Origin: Terriglobia bacterium
GTDB lineage: Bacteria > Acidobacteriota > Terriglobia > Bryobacterales > Bryobacteraceae
Assembly: GCA_020073145.1 (NCBI GenBank)
Contig: JAIQFS010000027.1
Span: 1 to 64,000, forward strand
Direction: 5' to 3'
Length of the DNA: 64,000 nucleotides
In this document: in pieces, positions 16,681 to 25,409 of the stretch
How the letters are laid out: each line of letters begins with the position of its first letter
Numbering within the stretch: position 1 is the stretch's first letter
The notes under the pieces: generated by a model
Told to the model about the DNA's origin: nothing
What the model saw: only the letters and a program-made list of their open reading frames with translations
Databases searched by the model: none
Made by a program: the position numbers and the translations under genes

Positions 16681-17379
16681 ATGAAAGAGCAAACGCCGAT
16701 GGCGACTGCGAGCTTAATCCTAGGACCAAACGGGGCCAACCGGCTGAATGGGGAGACCGCACGCCACATGTGGGGTGTTGGTGGGGGCCGAGCCCTGGTG
16801 GAACGAGCTTTGGATCCGGACTACAGCCTCGTATCGCGATGCCTGAGCGGCGACGAGACGGCGTGGGAGCAGCTGGTACGGCTGCACACCCGCCAGATCT
16901 ACGGGCTCTGCTACCGGTTCACGGGCAGCAGCGCCGAGTCGCAGGATCTGACGCAGGACGTGTTTCTGCGGGTCTACCGGACGCTGAAGAGCTTTCGTTC
17001 GACGGAAGGGTCATTTGGAACCTGGCTGGCGCGGGTGACGCGGAATCTGCTGATCGATCATTACCGCCGGACGCGTCAGGAGCGGGTGACGGATTCGATT
17101 GAGGAACAGCTGCCCACGATGGAACAGACCGGAGCCGGAGCTTCCATGCGGGCAGACCAGGCGCTGGCGGGGCGGGAAGCGAGCGAGATCCTACAGGCGG
17201 CGTTGCAAAAGATCTCTCCGGATTTACGGGAGGCCGTAATTCTGCGAGACCTGCAGGAAATGGAGTACCGCGAGATCGCGGAGGTGCTCAGCATTCCCGA
17301 GGGCACGGTAAAATCTCGAATCAACCGGGGCCGGGCCGAATTGGCGCGGCTGCTGCGGAAACAGAAGCTGGCGGTATGA
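16681..17379 (+). CDS. ECF-type sigma factor, RpoE-like
   Basis: A sigma-70 family protein of up to 232 residues. A roughly 45-residue N-terminal extension precedes region 2 (DETAWEQLVRLH, then SQDLTQDVFLRVYRTL and LARVTRNLLIDHYRR). Region 4 has the helix-turn-helix REIAEVLSIPEGTVKSRINRGRAEL. The start is uncertain, since ATG codons at 16681 and 16699 both lack a strong ribosome site; a -10-like TATCAT lies at 16654-16659. Its stop overlaps the start of a zinc-motif anti-sigma gene, which identifies its regulator. Confidence 0.92.
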   Translation: MKEQTPMATASLILGPNGANRLNGETARHMWGVGGGRALVERALDPDYSLVSRCLSGDETAWEQLVRLHTRQIYGLCYRFTGSSAESQDLTQDVFLRVYRTLKSFRSTEGSFGTWLARVTRNLLIDHYRRTRQERVTDSIEEQLPTMEQTGAGASMRADQALAGREASEILQAALQKISPDLREAVILRDLQEMEYREIAEVLSIPEGTVKSRINRGRAELARLLRKQKLAV

Positions 17380-17990
17380 ACTGCGCAGAGATCGAAATTC
17401 TGATCTGCGAATACGTGGACGGCACGCTGGCGCCGGCGCAGCGCGCGGAAGCCGAGCGCCACTTCGCCGAATGCCCGGACTGCGCGGCGTTGGCGCAAGA
17501 CGCGGCCGCGGCGGTGGCGTTCATGGAGCGCGCCGCCGCAGTCGAGCCGCCGCCCGAACTGGTGACCCGGATTCTGTTCAACGCGCCCTGGCAGAAGAGC
17601 AGGACCGGCTGGTTCTCCAAGGTTTTCAGTTTGGTGCTGGCGCCGAAGTTCGCCATGTCGATGGCGTTGACGGTCCTTTCGTTCGGCTTTCTCTGGAGGC
17701 CGGTCCGGCAGATGAATCCAAGCGATCTGCAACCGGCGAAGGTTTGGGCCGGGCTCGAGGATCGGGCATATCTGGTGTGGGCGCGCACCGTGAAGTTCTA
17801 CGACAATTTGAAGTTCGTGTATCAGATTCAGACCACCCTGCGGGAATGGCAGCAGGACCAGGAAGCGCAGCAACCGGCTTCCGATGCCGACGTTCCCAAG
17901 AGCAAGCCGGACGAGCACCGATTACCGGTCAAGAATGACGCCGGAACGGGCGCCGCTCCGGCTTCAAAGAACGCAGGGGGGCCACAATGA
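17376..17990 (+). CDS. Anti-sigma factor with N-terminal zinc-binding domain
   Basis: A 204-residue protein whose first 40 residues form a ZAS domain: a leading Cys3, then His29 with CPDC (about residues 33-36), giving the HxxxCxxC motif that binds ECF sigma factors. One probable membrane segment follows (about residues 88-108, AMSMALTVLSFGFLWRP), then an extracytoplasmic helical region and a disordered, Pro/Ala-rich tail. ATGA overlap with the sigma gene supports a cognate pair. The envelope-protein genes just downstream suggest the signal is envelope stress. Confidence 0.88.
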   Translation: MNCAEIEILICEYVDGTLAPAQRAEAERHFAECPDCAALAQDAAAAVAFMERAAAVEPPPELVTRILFNAPWQKSRTGWFSKVFSLVLAPKFAMSMALTVLSFGFLWRPVRQMNPSDLQPAKVWAGLEDRAYLVWARTVKFYDNLKFVYQIQTTLREWQQDQEAQQPASDADVPKSKPDEHRLPVKNDAGTGAAPASKNAGGPQ

Positions 17991-18000
17991 GGGACCCGTT

Positions 18001-18663
18001 ATGACTTGCCAAAACCATCCGGAACTTGCAGCCACGGCATTTTGCCGCTCCTGCGGCAAACCGCTCTGCGACCAGTGCCGCAGCGACGCGTATGGAACCG
18101 TATACTGCGTCGAGCACGCGCCTGTGCCAGCGGGCGCGCCGCCTCCGCCGCCGGCTCCGGGGCCGGTTCCGCCGCCCTATCCGCGAACGGACGTCAACCC
18201 GGGACTGGCTCTGTTCCTGGGATTCATTCCGGGAGTCGGCGCGATCTACAACGGGCAGTATGCCAAGGGCCTGGTGCATGCCGTCGTCTTCGGCGTGCTC
18301 ATCAGTATTCTCAACTCCAACCCCGCCGGATTGGAAGCCGTGTTCGGAATCCTCTTGCCGGTCTGGATCTTCTACATGGCCTTTGAGGCGTATCACACGG
18401 CCCGCAAACGGGCGATGGGGGAGGCGGTTGACGAGTATTCGAGCATTATCAACCTGGGAGGGCGTTCGGACAACGCCCCGGTGGCGGGGGTGGTCTTGGT
18501 GGTGCTGGGGGTTCTGCTCCTGCTGCACACGTTGAACCTGTTCGATTTCGAGTACCTGGCGCGCTACTGGCCGGTGCTGCTGATCGCAGCGGGAGCGTAT
18601 CTGCTGTACGGACGTTTTGCAGGGCATCATTCTTCCGAGAAGGAGATGAGCCATGAACGATAA
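18001..18663 (+). CDS. B-box zinc-finger membrane protein with LiaI/LiaF-like C-terminus
   Basis: A 220-residue protein. The N-terminus is a B-box-type zinc finger (CQNHPELAATAFCRSCGKPLCDQC, then a late C and H in YCVEH; about residues 3-40). A proline-rich linker follows, then four to five membrane segments including a TM2-like motif (FIPGVGAIYNGQYAKG) and a C-terminal DUF5668-like pair (VLLLLHTLNLF, YWPVLLIAAGAYLL). The ATG at 18001 is preceded by GAGGGA; the longer frame from 17884 overlaps the anti-sigma gene. Probably senses or scaffolds envelope components. Confidence 0.82.
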   Translation: MTCQNHPELAATAFCRSCGKPLCDQCRSDAYGTVYCVEHAPVPAGAPPPPPAPGPVPPPYPRTDVNPGLALFLGFIPGVGAIYNGQYAKGLVHAVVFGVLISILNSNPAGLEAVFGILLPVWIFYMAFEAYHTARKRAMGEAVDEYSSIINLGGRSDNAPVAGVVLVVLGVLLLLHTLNLFDFEYLARYWPVLLIAAGAYLLYGRFAGHHSSEKEMSHER

Positions 18664-18934
18664 CCTATCGATCCTGCGCGCCGCTCGCGGCCCCATCACC
18701 CTGATCACGCTGGGCGTCTTGTTCGCGCTGAACAACTTCACGCCGTACGGCTTCTCGGAGACGTGGCCGGTGCTGCTCATCGTGTTTGGCGTGTTGAGCC
18801 TGCTCTGCCGGGGCGGAGCGAACGCGCCGCAGCCTCCTTACGGATATCCGCAAGCAGGAGTGCCTCCTGCCGGATACCCGCCGCCGCCCCATCCGCAAGA
18901 TCCGTCGCAGCGACCCACGGGAGAACGAACATGA
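18653..18934 (+). CDS. LiaI/DUF5668-like small membrane protein
   Basis: A 93-residue protein with two membrane segments (about residues 14-30 and 35-52; GPITLITLGVLFALNNF, TWPVLLIVFGVLSLL). These carry the WPxLLIxxG pattern of LiaF/DUF5668 proteins. A Pro/Tyr/Gly-rich tail follows (PPYGYPQAGVPPAGYPPPP). It overlaps the genes on both sides, 11 bases upstream and 4 bases downstream, so all three form one translational unit. Probably a membrane component of an envelope-stress module. Confidence 0.78.
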   Translation: MNDNLSILRAARGPITLITLGVLFALNNFTPYGFSETWPVLLIVFGVLSLLCRGGANAPQPPYGYPQAGVPPAGYPPPPHPQDPSQRPTGERT

Positions 18935-20355
18935 GACGCCGATCGTTCGCTGGGCCGCTGCTGCTGGTCATCGTAGGCGGCCTGTTTTTGTGGCGCAATT
19001 TGCACCCGGAAACCGCGGTCTTCGATTTGTTGGCGCAATACTGGCCTTTTCTGCTGATCGGCTGGGGAGTGCTCCGTCTCATCGAAATCGCGCTCTCGCA
19101 CCAGCAGCGCTACTCCGGACTGACGGGAGGCGAGGTGGTGCTGGTGATCCTGATCTCGGTGGCCGGCCTGGGGATGTTCGAAGTGCACCAGCGCGGAATC
19201 CGCTTCTCTCCGGAGATCTTTGGAGAGCAGTACGACTACCCGGTGTCGGCGCACGCGGCGGCGGCCGGCATCAAGAGAGTGGTGTTCGAGAATCCGCGGG
19301 GGAATATCCGGGTGACTGGCGGCGACGGTATGGAGGTGACCGTGACCGGCCACAAACTGATCCGCGCTATTTCGCGGAACGACGCCGACGGCACGCACCG
19401 CGTCACTCCGCTGGAGATTGTGCCGCAGGGCGACCGGCTGCTGGTGCGCTCCAACCAGGACCGCGCGCCGAACAACCAGCGAATCGCGGACGATCTGGAG
19501 GTGATGGTGCCGCGGGGCGTGGTGATCGAGGCCCGCGGCCAGACCGGGGATTACGAAGTCTCCGACACCACCGGGGACATCGATCTTTCGAGCGGTCGCG
19601 CCGACGTCCGCCTCAACCGGGTCGGGGGCAACGTGCGGCTGGAGATCGGGCGCAGCGACGTGGTACACGCCGCGGACGTTCAGGGAAGCATTCAACTGGA
19701 CGGGCGCGGCTCGGACATCGAAATGCAAAACGTAGCCGGGCAGGTGACGATTCATGGGGGCTACGTGGGCACGCTGGATTTCAAAAACCTGGCCAAGCCG
19801 CTGCAATTCGAAGGGGCGCGCAACACCGAGTTGCGCGTGGAGGCCGTGCCGGGCAGCATCAACATGGATCTGGGAGAGTTCACGGCGCGGAACGTGGTGG
19901 GCCCGGTGCGGCTCACGACGCAGTCGCGCGATATCCGGCTGGAAGGCTTCACGCAGTCCCTGGAACTGGAAACGCAGCGCGGCGACATCGAATTGCAGCC
20001 GGGCCACGTGCCGCTACCGCGCATCGAGGTGCGCTCGGGCATCGGGCGGGTTGACCTGGTGCTTCCGGAAAAGGCCGCGTTCCAGTTGCAGGCCACCGCC
20101 GAGCGTGGCGAAGCCGTCAACGACTTTGGCCCGGGGATCCAGAAGGAAACGGAGGGCCGCAGCGTGACCCTCAAGGGCACGATCGGCATCGGACCGATGA
20201 TCCGGATCACGGCGAACCGCGGCTCGGTCTCGGTGCGGAAGGAAGGCGCGCCTCCCCGCGAGGACGCCAACGAAGCCGCTCCGGCGCCACCCAAGCCGCC
20301 GAAGGGGCCGAAGGATCCGGCCACGGCGCTGAAGGACAGCGAAGTCAAGCTGTAG
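18931..20355 (+). CDS. LiaF-like membrane protein with DUF4097 beta-helix domain
   Basis: A 474-residue protein. Residues 1-80 hold two or three membrane segments of the LiaF/DUF5668 type (PLLLVIVGGLFLW, YWPFLLIGWGVLRLI). About residues 115-430 form a DUF4097-type repetitive beta-strand domain, with recurring patterns such as GNVRLEIGRSDV and GDIELQPG. The C-terminus is a Pro/Lys-rich tail. ATGA overlap sets the start at 18931. LiaF/DUF4097 proteins act in cell-envelope stress signalling in other bacteria, which fits the sigma/anti-sigma pair at the head of this operon. Confidence 0.82.
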   Translation: MRRRSFAGPLLLVIVGGLFLWRNLHPETAVFDLLAQYWPFLLIGWGVLRLIEIALSHQQRYSGLTGGEVVLVILISVAGLGMFEVHQRGIRFSPEIFGEQYDYPVSAHAAAAGIKRVVFENPRGNIRVTGGDGMEVTVTGHKLIRAISRNDADGTHRVTPLEIVPQGDRLLVRSNQDRAPNNQRIADDLEVMVPRGVVIEARGQTGDYEVSDTTGDIDLSSGRADVRLNRVGGNVRLEIGRSDVVHAADVQGSIQLDGRGSDIEMQNVAGQVTIHGGYVGTLDFKNLAKPLQFEGARNTELRVEAVPGSINMDLGEFTARNVVGPVRLTTQSRDIRLEGFTQSLELETQRGDIELQPGHVPLPRIEVRSGIGRVDLVLPEKAAFQLQATAERGEAVNDFGPGIQKETEGRSVTLKGTIGIGPMIRITANRGSVSVRKEGAPPREDANEAAPAPPKPPKGPKDPATALKDSEVKL

Positions 20356-20374
20356 GGCGCAGGGGGCGGTCTCC

Positions 20375-20398
20375 GGGGCAGGCGAAATCGCCTTCCCC
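20375..20398. terminator. Bidirectional hairpin between convergent genes
   Basis: GGGG-C-AGGCGA, loop AA, TCGCCT-T-CCCC forms a 10-bp stem with one mismatch, located between the stops of the DUF4097 gene and the RND pump gene. There is no long T-run. Confidence 0.55.
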
Positions 20399-20407
20399 AC
20401 GTGCCCG

Positions 20408-23400
20408 CTAGTCGCCGTGCTTGAAGGCCACTTCGCGCTCGGGAACGGGCGAGAGTTTCTTTCGCAGGCGGAGCTTCACCGTCGCGCCCTGGAAGCGCTC
20501 CATGTAGGTGTAGAAGACCGGCGTGATGTAAAGGGTCAGCAGCTGCGAGACGACCAGACCACCCACCACCGCCAAACCAAGCGGCCGGCGGGCTTCGCCG
20601 CCCGCGCCCAGGCCCAGGGCGATGGGGAGCGTGCCCATGAGCGCCGCCATGGTGGTCATCATGATGGGGCGGAAGCGCACCAGGCAGGCTTCGTGAATCG
20701 CTTCAGCGGGGCTGATGCCGTGGTCGCGCTGGGCTTCGAGCGCGAAGTCGATCATCATGATGGCGTTCTTCTTGACGATGCCGATCAGCATGATGATGCC
20801 GACGAAGGAATAGAGGTTCAGCTCGTCGTGGAAAATCAGGAGGGTGGCCAGAGCGCCCAAGCCGGCCGAGGGGAGACCCGAGAGAATCGTAATCGGATGG
20901 ATAAAGCTTTCGTACAGGATGCCCAACACCAGGTAGATCACCAGAACCGCCATGAGCAGCAGCACACCCATACCCTTTAGCGATTCCTGGAAAGCGGCGG
21001 CGGTGCCCTGGAAACTGGTGGTGACGTTATCGGGCAGGGTCTCGCGCGCGACTTGCTCGATGTGATCGACCGCGTCCCCCAGGGCGACACCGGGCTTGGT
21101 ATTGAACGAGATGGTCACCGCCGGCGTCTGTCCGAGATGGGAGACCGACAGCGGGCCGACGCCCAGGCGCAGACTGGCGACGGCGTTCAGCGGCACCATC
21201 TTGCCGGTTGCGGAGCGCACATAGAGCAAGCCCAGGGCAGTGGGGTCCATCTGAAATTTCGGCTGGACCTCGAGAATGACCTGGAAATCGTCCAACGGCG
21301 TAAAGATGGTCGAGGCCTGCCGGGTGCCGTACGCGCTATACAACGCGCTTTCGACCTGATCGGCGGTGACCCCGAGCGCCGAAGCCTTATCGCGGTCGAT
21401 ATCCAGGGTGAGGGTGGGGTTATTGTTCTGCTGATCGCTGTTGACGTCGGTGAGCTCGGGCAGTGCGCGGATCTTTCGTTCGAATTCGGGCGACACGCGG
21501 TAGAGCTCGGCGATATCGGGCGCTTGCAAGGTGTATTGGTAATTGCTCCGGCTCTGGATACCGCCGATGGTGATCAAGGGACGGTTCGAGAGGTAGACCT
21601 TGACGCCCGGCACCTGATCCATCTTGGGGCGCAGCCGCGCAATGATGTCCTCCGGAGTCTCCTGTCGGCTGGAACGGGGCGTCAGGTGAAGGTTCAACTG
21701 GCCGTTATTGGCGGAGGGATTGTTGTTTCCGCCGGCCACCTGGCTGCGGACGCCGTCGACGGCCGGGTCGGCTTCGGCGATCTTGGTGACTTCCGCGGTG
21801 GCGCGAACCATGTCGCCATAGGAAATTCCCTGCCGGGCTTCCAAAGCGCCGTTAATCTGGCCTACATCCTGGGAAGGAATGAATCCTTTGGGCACCAGGC
21901 CGAACAGATAGACGCTGGCCACGAGCGTTCCCGCCGCGGTGAGGACGGTGAGAAACCGATGCTGGAGGACGCCGCGCAAAGTCCACGCATACACGGAGCG
22001 AATCGCTTCAAACACCTTCTCCGAGACCCTCTGAAAGGCGTTCAGATGCTCGGCGGGCGGCTTGAGAAAGCGGCTGCAGAGCATGGGGGTGAGGCTGAGC
22101 GAAACGAAGCCCGAGATGGCGATGGCCACCATGATGGTGACGGCAAACTCGTGGAACAGCCGGCCCATGATGCCGCTCATGAAGAGCACGGGGATGAAAA
22201 CGGCGGCCAGCGAGATGGTCATCGACAGAATGGTGAAGCCGATTTCCCGCGCCCCTTCAAGCGCGGCCACCAGCTTGGCCTTGCCCATCTCCATGTGCCG
22301 GACGATGTTCTCGAGCATGACGATGGCGTCATCCACCACGAATCCCACCGACAGGGTGAGCGCCATGAGCGAAAGGTTGTCCAGCGTATAGTTGAGCAGG
22401 TACATCGCGGCGAACGTGCCGATGATCGACATGGGCAGCGCCAGACTGGGAATGACCGTGGCCGATATGTTGCCCAGAAACAGGAAGATCACGCCCACGA
22501 CGAGGACGACCGTCAACAGCAGGGTCAGCTTGACGTCGTTCACCGACTCGCGAATCGACGTCGAGCGGTCATAGAAGATATCGAGCTTCATGGCCGGCGG
22601 CATCTGTTCGCGGAGAGCGGGAAGCGCTGCTTTGATGGTGTCGACCACCTCCACCGTATTCGCGCCAGGCTGACGCTGGATGGAGAACTGGATGGATGGA
22701 ATGGAACCGAACCAACTGCCGTTCTTGTCGTTCTGGATGCTGTCGATGACGCGGCCCAATTCTCCCAGGCGGACGGGCGAACCGTTGCGGTAGGCGACGA
22801 TGAGCGGCCGGTATTGATCGGCGGTGCTTAACTGCCCATTGGCCTCCACCGTATAGGCCCAGTGCTGCCCCCACAGAATGCCAGTCGGCAGGTTGACATT
22901 GTGTTTGTTCAGGGCCTCGTTGACTTCGTCGATGCTGATATTCCGGGACGCCAGCAGGTTGGGGTCGAGCTGCGCGCGAACGGCATATTTGGCCTGGCCA
23001 AACACGTTGACCTGGGCCACGCCGTCGATTTGCGAGATGCGCTGCGACAACACTTCTTCGCCGAAGGCATCCATGGTGGAAAGCGGAAGGGTTGGCGAAT
23101 AGATGGCCATCGCCAGGATGGGCTGGTCCGCCGGGTTCACCTTGCGGAGGGTGGGCGGGGCGGGCATGTTGGGAGGCAGCTTCCGGAGCACGGAGGCGAT
23201 GGCGGTCTGAACGTCCTGCGCCGCGCCGTCGAGCGACCGATCCAGGGTGAACTGGATGGTGATGTTGGTGCTCCCCAGATAACTGGTGGAGGACATGGAA
23301 TCGACGCCGGCGATGGTGGTGAATTGCCGTTCCAACGGCGCGGCCACCGACGAGGCCATGGTTTCCGGACTGGCACCGGGAAGCGCGGCCTGGACCTGAA

Positions 23401-23533
23401 TGGTAGGGAAATCGACGTTGGGCAGGTCGCTGACGGCGAGTCTGCGGTACCCCATCGCGCCGAAAAGCACGATCCCCAACATGACCAGGGTGGTCATCAC
23501 GGGCCGGCGGATGAAAATGTCGGTTAGGCTCAT
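20408..23533 (-). CDS. RND multidrug efflux transporter, HAE1/AcrB-MdtB type
   Basis: A proton-driven inner-membrane pump of 1041 residues, the usual family length. It starts MSLTDIFIRRPVMTTLVML, has twelve expected membrane helices and two large periplasmic loops, and carries the proton-relay motif FVVDDAIVMLENIVRH in helix 4. The terminal half has GLPSAGLGAL and the helix-11/12 pattern KKNAIMMIDFALEAQRD. No periplasmic adaptor (HlyD/AcrA type) or TolC-like gene lies next to it, which is unusual. It might work with distant partners. Confidence 0.93.
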   Translation of the reverse strand: MSLTDIFIRRPVMTTLVMLGIVLFGAMGYRRLAVSDLPNVDFPTIQVQAALPGASPETMASSVAAPLERQFTTIAGVDSMSSTSYLGSTNITIQFTLDRSLDGAAQDVQTAIASVLRKLPPNMPAPPTLRKVNPADQPILAMAIYSPTLPLSTMDAFGEEVLSQRISQIDGVAQVNVFGQAKYAVRAQLDPNLLASRNISIDEVNEALNKHNVNLPTGILWGQHWAYTVEANGQLSTADQYRPLIVAYRNGSPVRLGELGRVIDSIQNDKNGSWFGSIPSIQFSIQRQPGANTVEVVDTIKAALPALREQMPPAMKLDIFYDRSTSIRESVNDVKLTLLLTVVLVVGVIFLFLGNISATVIPSLALPMSIIGTFAAMYLLNYTLDNLSLMALTLSVGFVVDDAIVMLENIVRHMEMGKAKLVAALEGAREIGFTILSMTISLAAVFIPVLFMSGIMGRLFHEFAVTIMVAIAISGFVSLSLTPMLCSRFLKPPAEHLNAFQRVSEKVFEAIRSVYAWTLRGVLQHRFLTVLTAAGTLVASVYLFGLVPKGFIPSQDVGQINGALEARQGISYGDMVRATAEVTKIAEADPAVDGVRSQVAGGNNNPSANNGQLNLHLTPRSSRQETPEDIIARLRPKMDQVPGVKVYLSNRPLITIGGIQSRSNYQYTLQAPDIAELYRVSPEFERKIRALPELTDVNSDQQNNNPTLTLDIDRDKASALGVTADQVESALYSAYGTRQASTIFTPLDDFQVILEVQPKFQMDPTALGLLYVRSATGKMVPLNAVASLRLGVGPLSVSHLGQTPAVTISFNTKPGVALGDAVDHIEQVARETLPDNVTTSFQGTAAAFQESLKGMGVLLLMAVLVIYLVLGILYESFIHPITILSGLPSAGLGALATLLIFHDELNLYSFVGIIMLIGIVKKNAIMMIDFALEAQRDHGISPAEAIHEACLVRFRPIMMTTMAALMGTLPIALGLGAGGEARRPLGLAVVGGLVVSQLLTLYITPVFYTYMERFQGATVKLRLRKKLSPVPEREVAFKHGD

Positions 23534-23749
23534 TCCCGGAGGCCTTTGTCTCCCTGATCGTCGAGGATATCTCTATGATATACCGCGGCATTGGAAGGCA
23601 GCCTGACTCTTCCGGGCTAGTGGGTATAGCCGGGTTCCCGGTACGAGGCGACGAGTTTGGTTTCCATTGGATGTCGAGGACCGTCCAGGGTTCGAAACCG
23701 GGGATGAGGCGTCCGGTACACCCCTGAGGGAGGCCTCTGGAGGCCCGGT

Positions 23750-24433
23750 TCAGGCAGGAGTCGCCGCGTGTTTGCGCCGGGCGGCACCGAGGCGCCAGCC
23801 TGCAACCAGCAGGGCGACCACGAGGGCGCCATCCACCAGGTATCGTGCGGTCTCGGTGGGGTGCGCCGTCCGGACCAGGAAGGGGTCTTCCAGGACCATA
23901 TCGCCACCGACCTTGCCGAGGATAGCCACGCCGAGATAGATGGTGGCCGGAAACCGCTCCATCAGATCGGCCAGCAGGTTACTGGAGAAGACCACGAGCG
24001 GGATGCTGAGGCCCAGGCCAAACACGATCAGGCCGAGGTGGCCGTGGGCGGCCCCGGCGATGGCCAGAATGTTGTCCACCGACATGGTGAGATCGGCGAC
24101 TACGATAAACCAGACGGCCTGCCAGAGCCGGTGCGGGGCGGGAGCCGCGTCGGGGGATTCGCTGACATCCACCAGTACTTTGAACGCAATCCATACCACG
24201 AAGAGCCCCCCGGCCAGTTGCACGTACTGGAAGGCGAGCAGGGTGGCGGCGATAGCGGTCAACACGACTCGCAAGGCCACTGCCAAGGCCGCGCCGCAGG
24301 CGCTCGCGATGCGGCGCTGGCGGCGGGGCAGAGAGCGCACGGCCATGGCGATGACCAGCGCGTTGTCGCTGGCCAGCAATAGATCGATCAGGACGATCGA
24401 CAAGCCCCCGATCAGGAAATGGCCGATGGGCAT
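23750..24433 (-). CDS. TerC/YjbE-family integral membrane protein
   Basis: A 227-residue protein with seven predicted membrane helices. The two conserved acidic motifs are LLASDNALVIAMA (helix 1) and DLTMSVDNILAIAGAAHG (helix 4), characteristic of the TerC superfamily, YjbE branch. Members are implicated in metal-ion (often manganese) export or metalation of exported proteins. It is the last gene of a four-gene minus-strand operon, eight bases after ribF. I saw no yybP-ykoY-like manganese riboswitch upstream, consistent with an internal operon position. Confidence 0.88.
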   Translation of the reverse strand: MPIGHFLIGGLSIVLIDLLLASDNALVIAMAVRSLPRRQRRIASACGAALAVALRVVLTAIAATLLAFQYVQLAGGLFVVWIAFKVLVDVSESPDAAPAPHRLWQAVWFIVVADLTMSVDNILAIAGAAHGHLGLIVFGLGLSIPLVVFSSNLLADLMERFPATIYLGVAILGKVGGDMVLEDPFLVRTAHPTETARYLVDGALVVALLVAGWRLGAARRKHAATPA

Positions 24434-24440
24434 CGAGGTC

Positions 24441-25409
24441 CTAAACCGGCGTCAAGGGATGGCGCAGCCACGCCTTGACGCGCCGGAAATAACGGCCCGC
24501 AACGCGGACGTCCCTGAGGATCTGGGCTTTTAACGCTTCGGGGTTCTCGAAACGGCGCTCGTCGCGCACGCGGCACAGAAACTCGACGCGGATGCGGTGC
24601 GGCGGCAGATCTTCGAGGGGATCGAGCAGAAACGTCTCGATGGAAAGTGCGTCGCTCGCGCCGAAGGTCGGCCTGTAGCCGACATTGGAAATGGAGTTCC
24701 ATTCGCGGGCCTGGTCCAGATCGGCGGTCCGGGTCAGATAGACGCCGCGCTCTGGGATCACCTCAGCCGGAGTCGCCAGGTTCAAGGTGGGGACGGTCTG
24801 CTGGGCGCCCACCCCGTGGCCTTTGACGACCTCGCCTTCCAACCCATAGGGGTGCTGCAAAAGGCGGGCGGCCAGCGCCACGCGCCCCGCCAGAATGGCC
24901 TGGCGGATCTCGCTGCTGCTGACCAGGCGGCCGCGCCAGAAGACCGAAGGAATGGTCTCCGTCTCGAAACCCAGCTTCCGGCCCAGGTCGGCCAGCACTT
25001 TCACATTGCCGGCCTGCCGGTGTCCGAAGTGGAAATTGTCACCCACCAACACGGCGCGAGCGCGCAGCCGTTCGACCAGAAGCTGGCGGACGAACTCTTC
25101 GGGCGACAACTGGGCCAGTTCGCGGGTGAACGGAAGAATCAGCACCTGCTCGACCCCCAGTCCGCACATCAGTTCGGACCGGCGCTCCGGGGTGGTGAGC
25201 AGCTTGGGCGCGCGTTCCGGTGCGACCACGCGCGTGGGATGGGGATCGAAGGTCAGGACCGACGCCTTCCAGCCGCGCTCCCGGGCCAGGGCGACCAGGC
25301 GTTTCAGAATGCGGCGGTGGCCGCAATGCACGCCGTCGAAGTTGCCGATGGTGAGGGCGCTGGGACCGAAATCGGCCGGCACTTCGTCCAGACTGCGGTA
25401 AATCTTCAT
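24441..25409 (-). CDS. ribF: Bifunctional riboflavin kinase/FAD synthetase
   Basis: Converts riboflavin to FMN and then FAD in the cytoplasm. The 322-residue protein has an N-terminal nucleotidyltransferase domain (TIGNFDGVHCGHR with the GxHxGH-like signature, LTFDPHP, VGDNFHFG, VSSSEIR). The C-terminal flavokinase domain has VVKGHGVGAQQTVPTLNLA and ISNVGYRPTFG. Its ATG overlaps the stop of the upstream metallo-hydrolase gene by four bases. No FMN riboswitch could be placed because the gene is internal to an operon. Confidence 0.95.
   Translation of the reverse strand: MKIYRSLDEVPADFGPSALTIGNFDGVHCGHRRILKRLVALARERGWKASVLTFDPHPTRVVAPERAPKLLTTPERRSELMCGLGVEQVLILPFTRELAQLSPEEFVRQLLVERLRARAVLVGDNFHFGHRQAGNVKVLADLGRKLGFETETIPSVFWRGRLVSSSEIRQAILAGRVALAARLLQHPYGLEGEVVKGHGVGAQQTVPTLNLATPAEVIPERGVYLTRTADLDQAREWNSISNVGYRPTFGASDALSIETFLLDPLEDLPPHRIRVEFLCRVRDERRFENPEALKAQILRDVRVAGRYFRRVKAWLRHPLTPV

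Noticed and set aside
23685-23720. GGTTCGAAACC resembling a tRNA T-loop
   Set aside because: No acceptor, D or anticodon stem can be folded around it on either strand. It lies in the short gap after the TerC-like gene.
23534-25409. Possible manganese (yybP-ykoY) or FMN riboswitch before the TerC-like gene or ribF
   Set aside because: Both genes are internal to an operon with gaps of eight bases or less, leaving no room for such elements.
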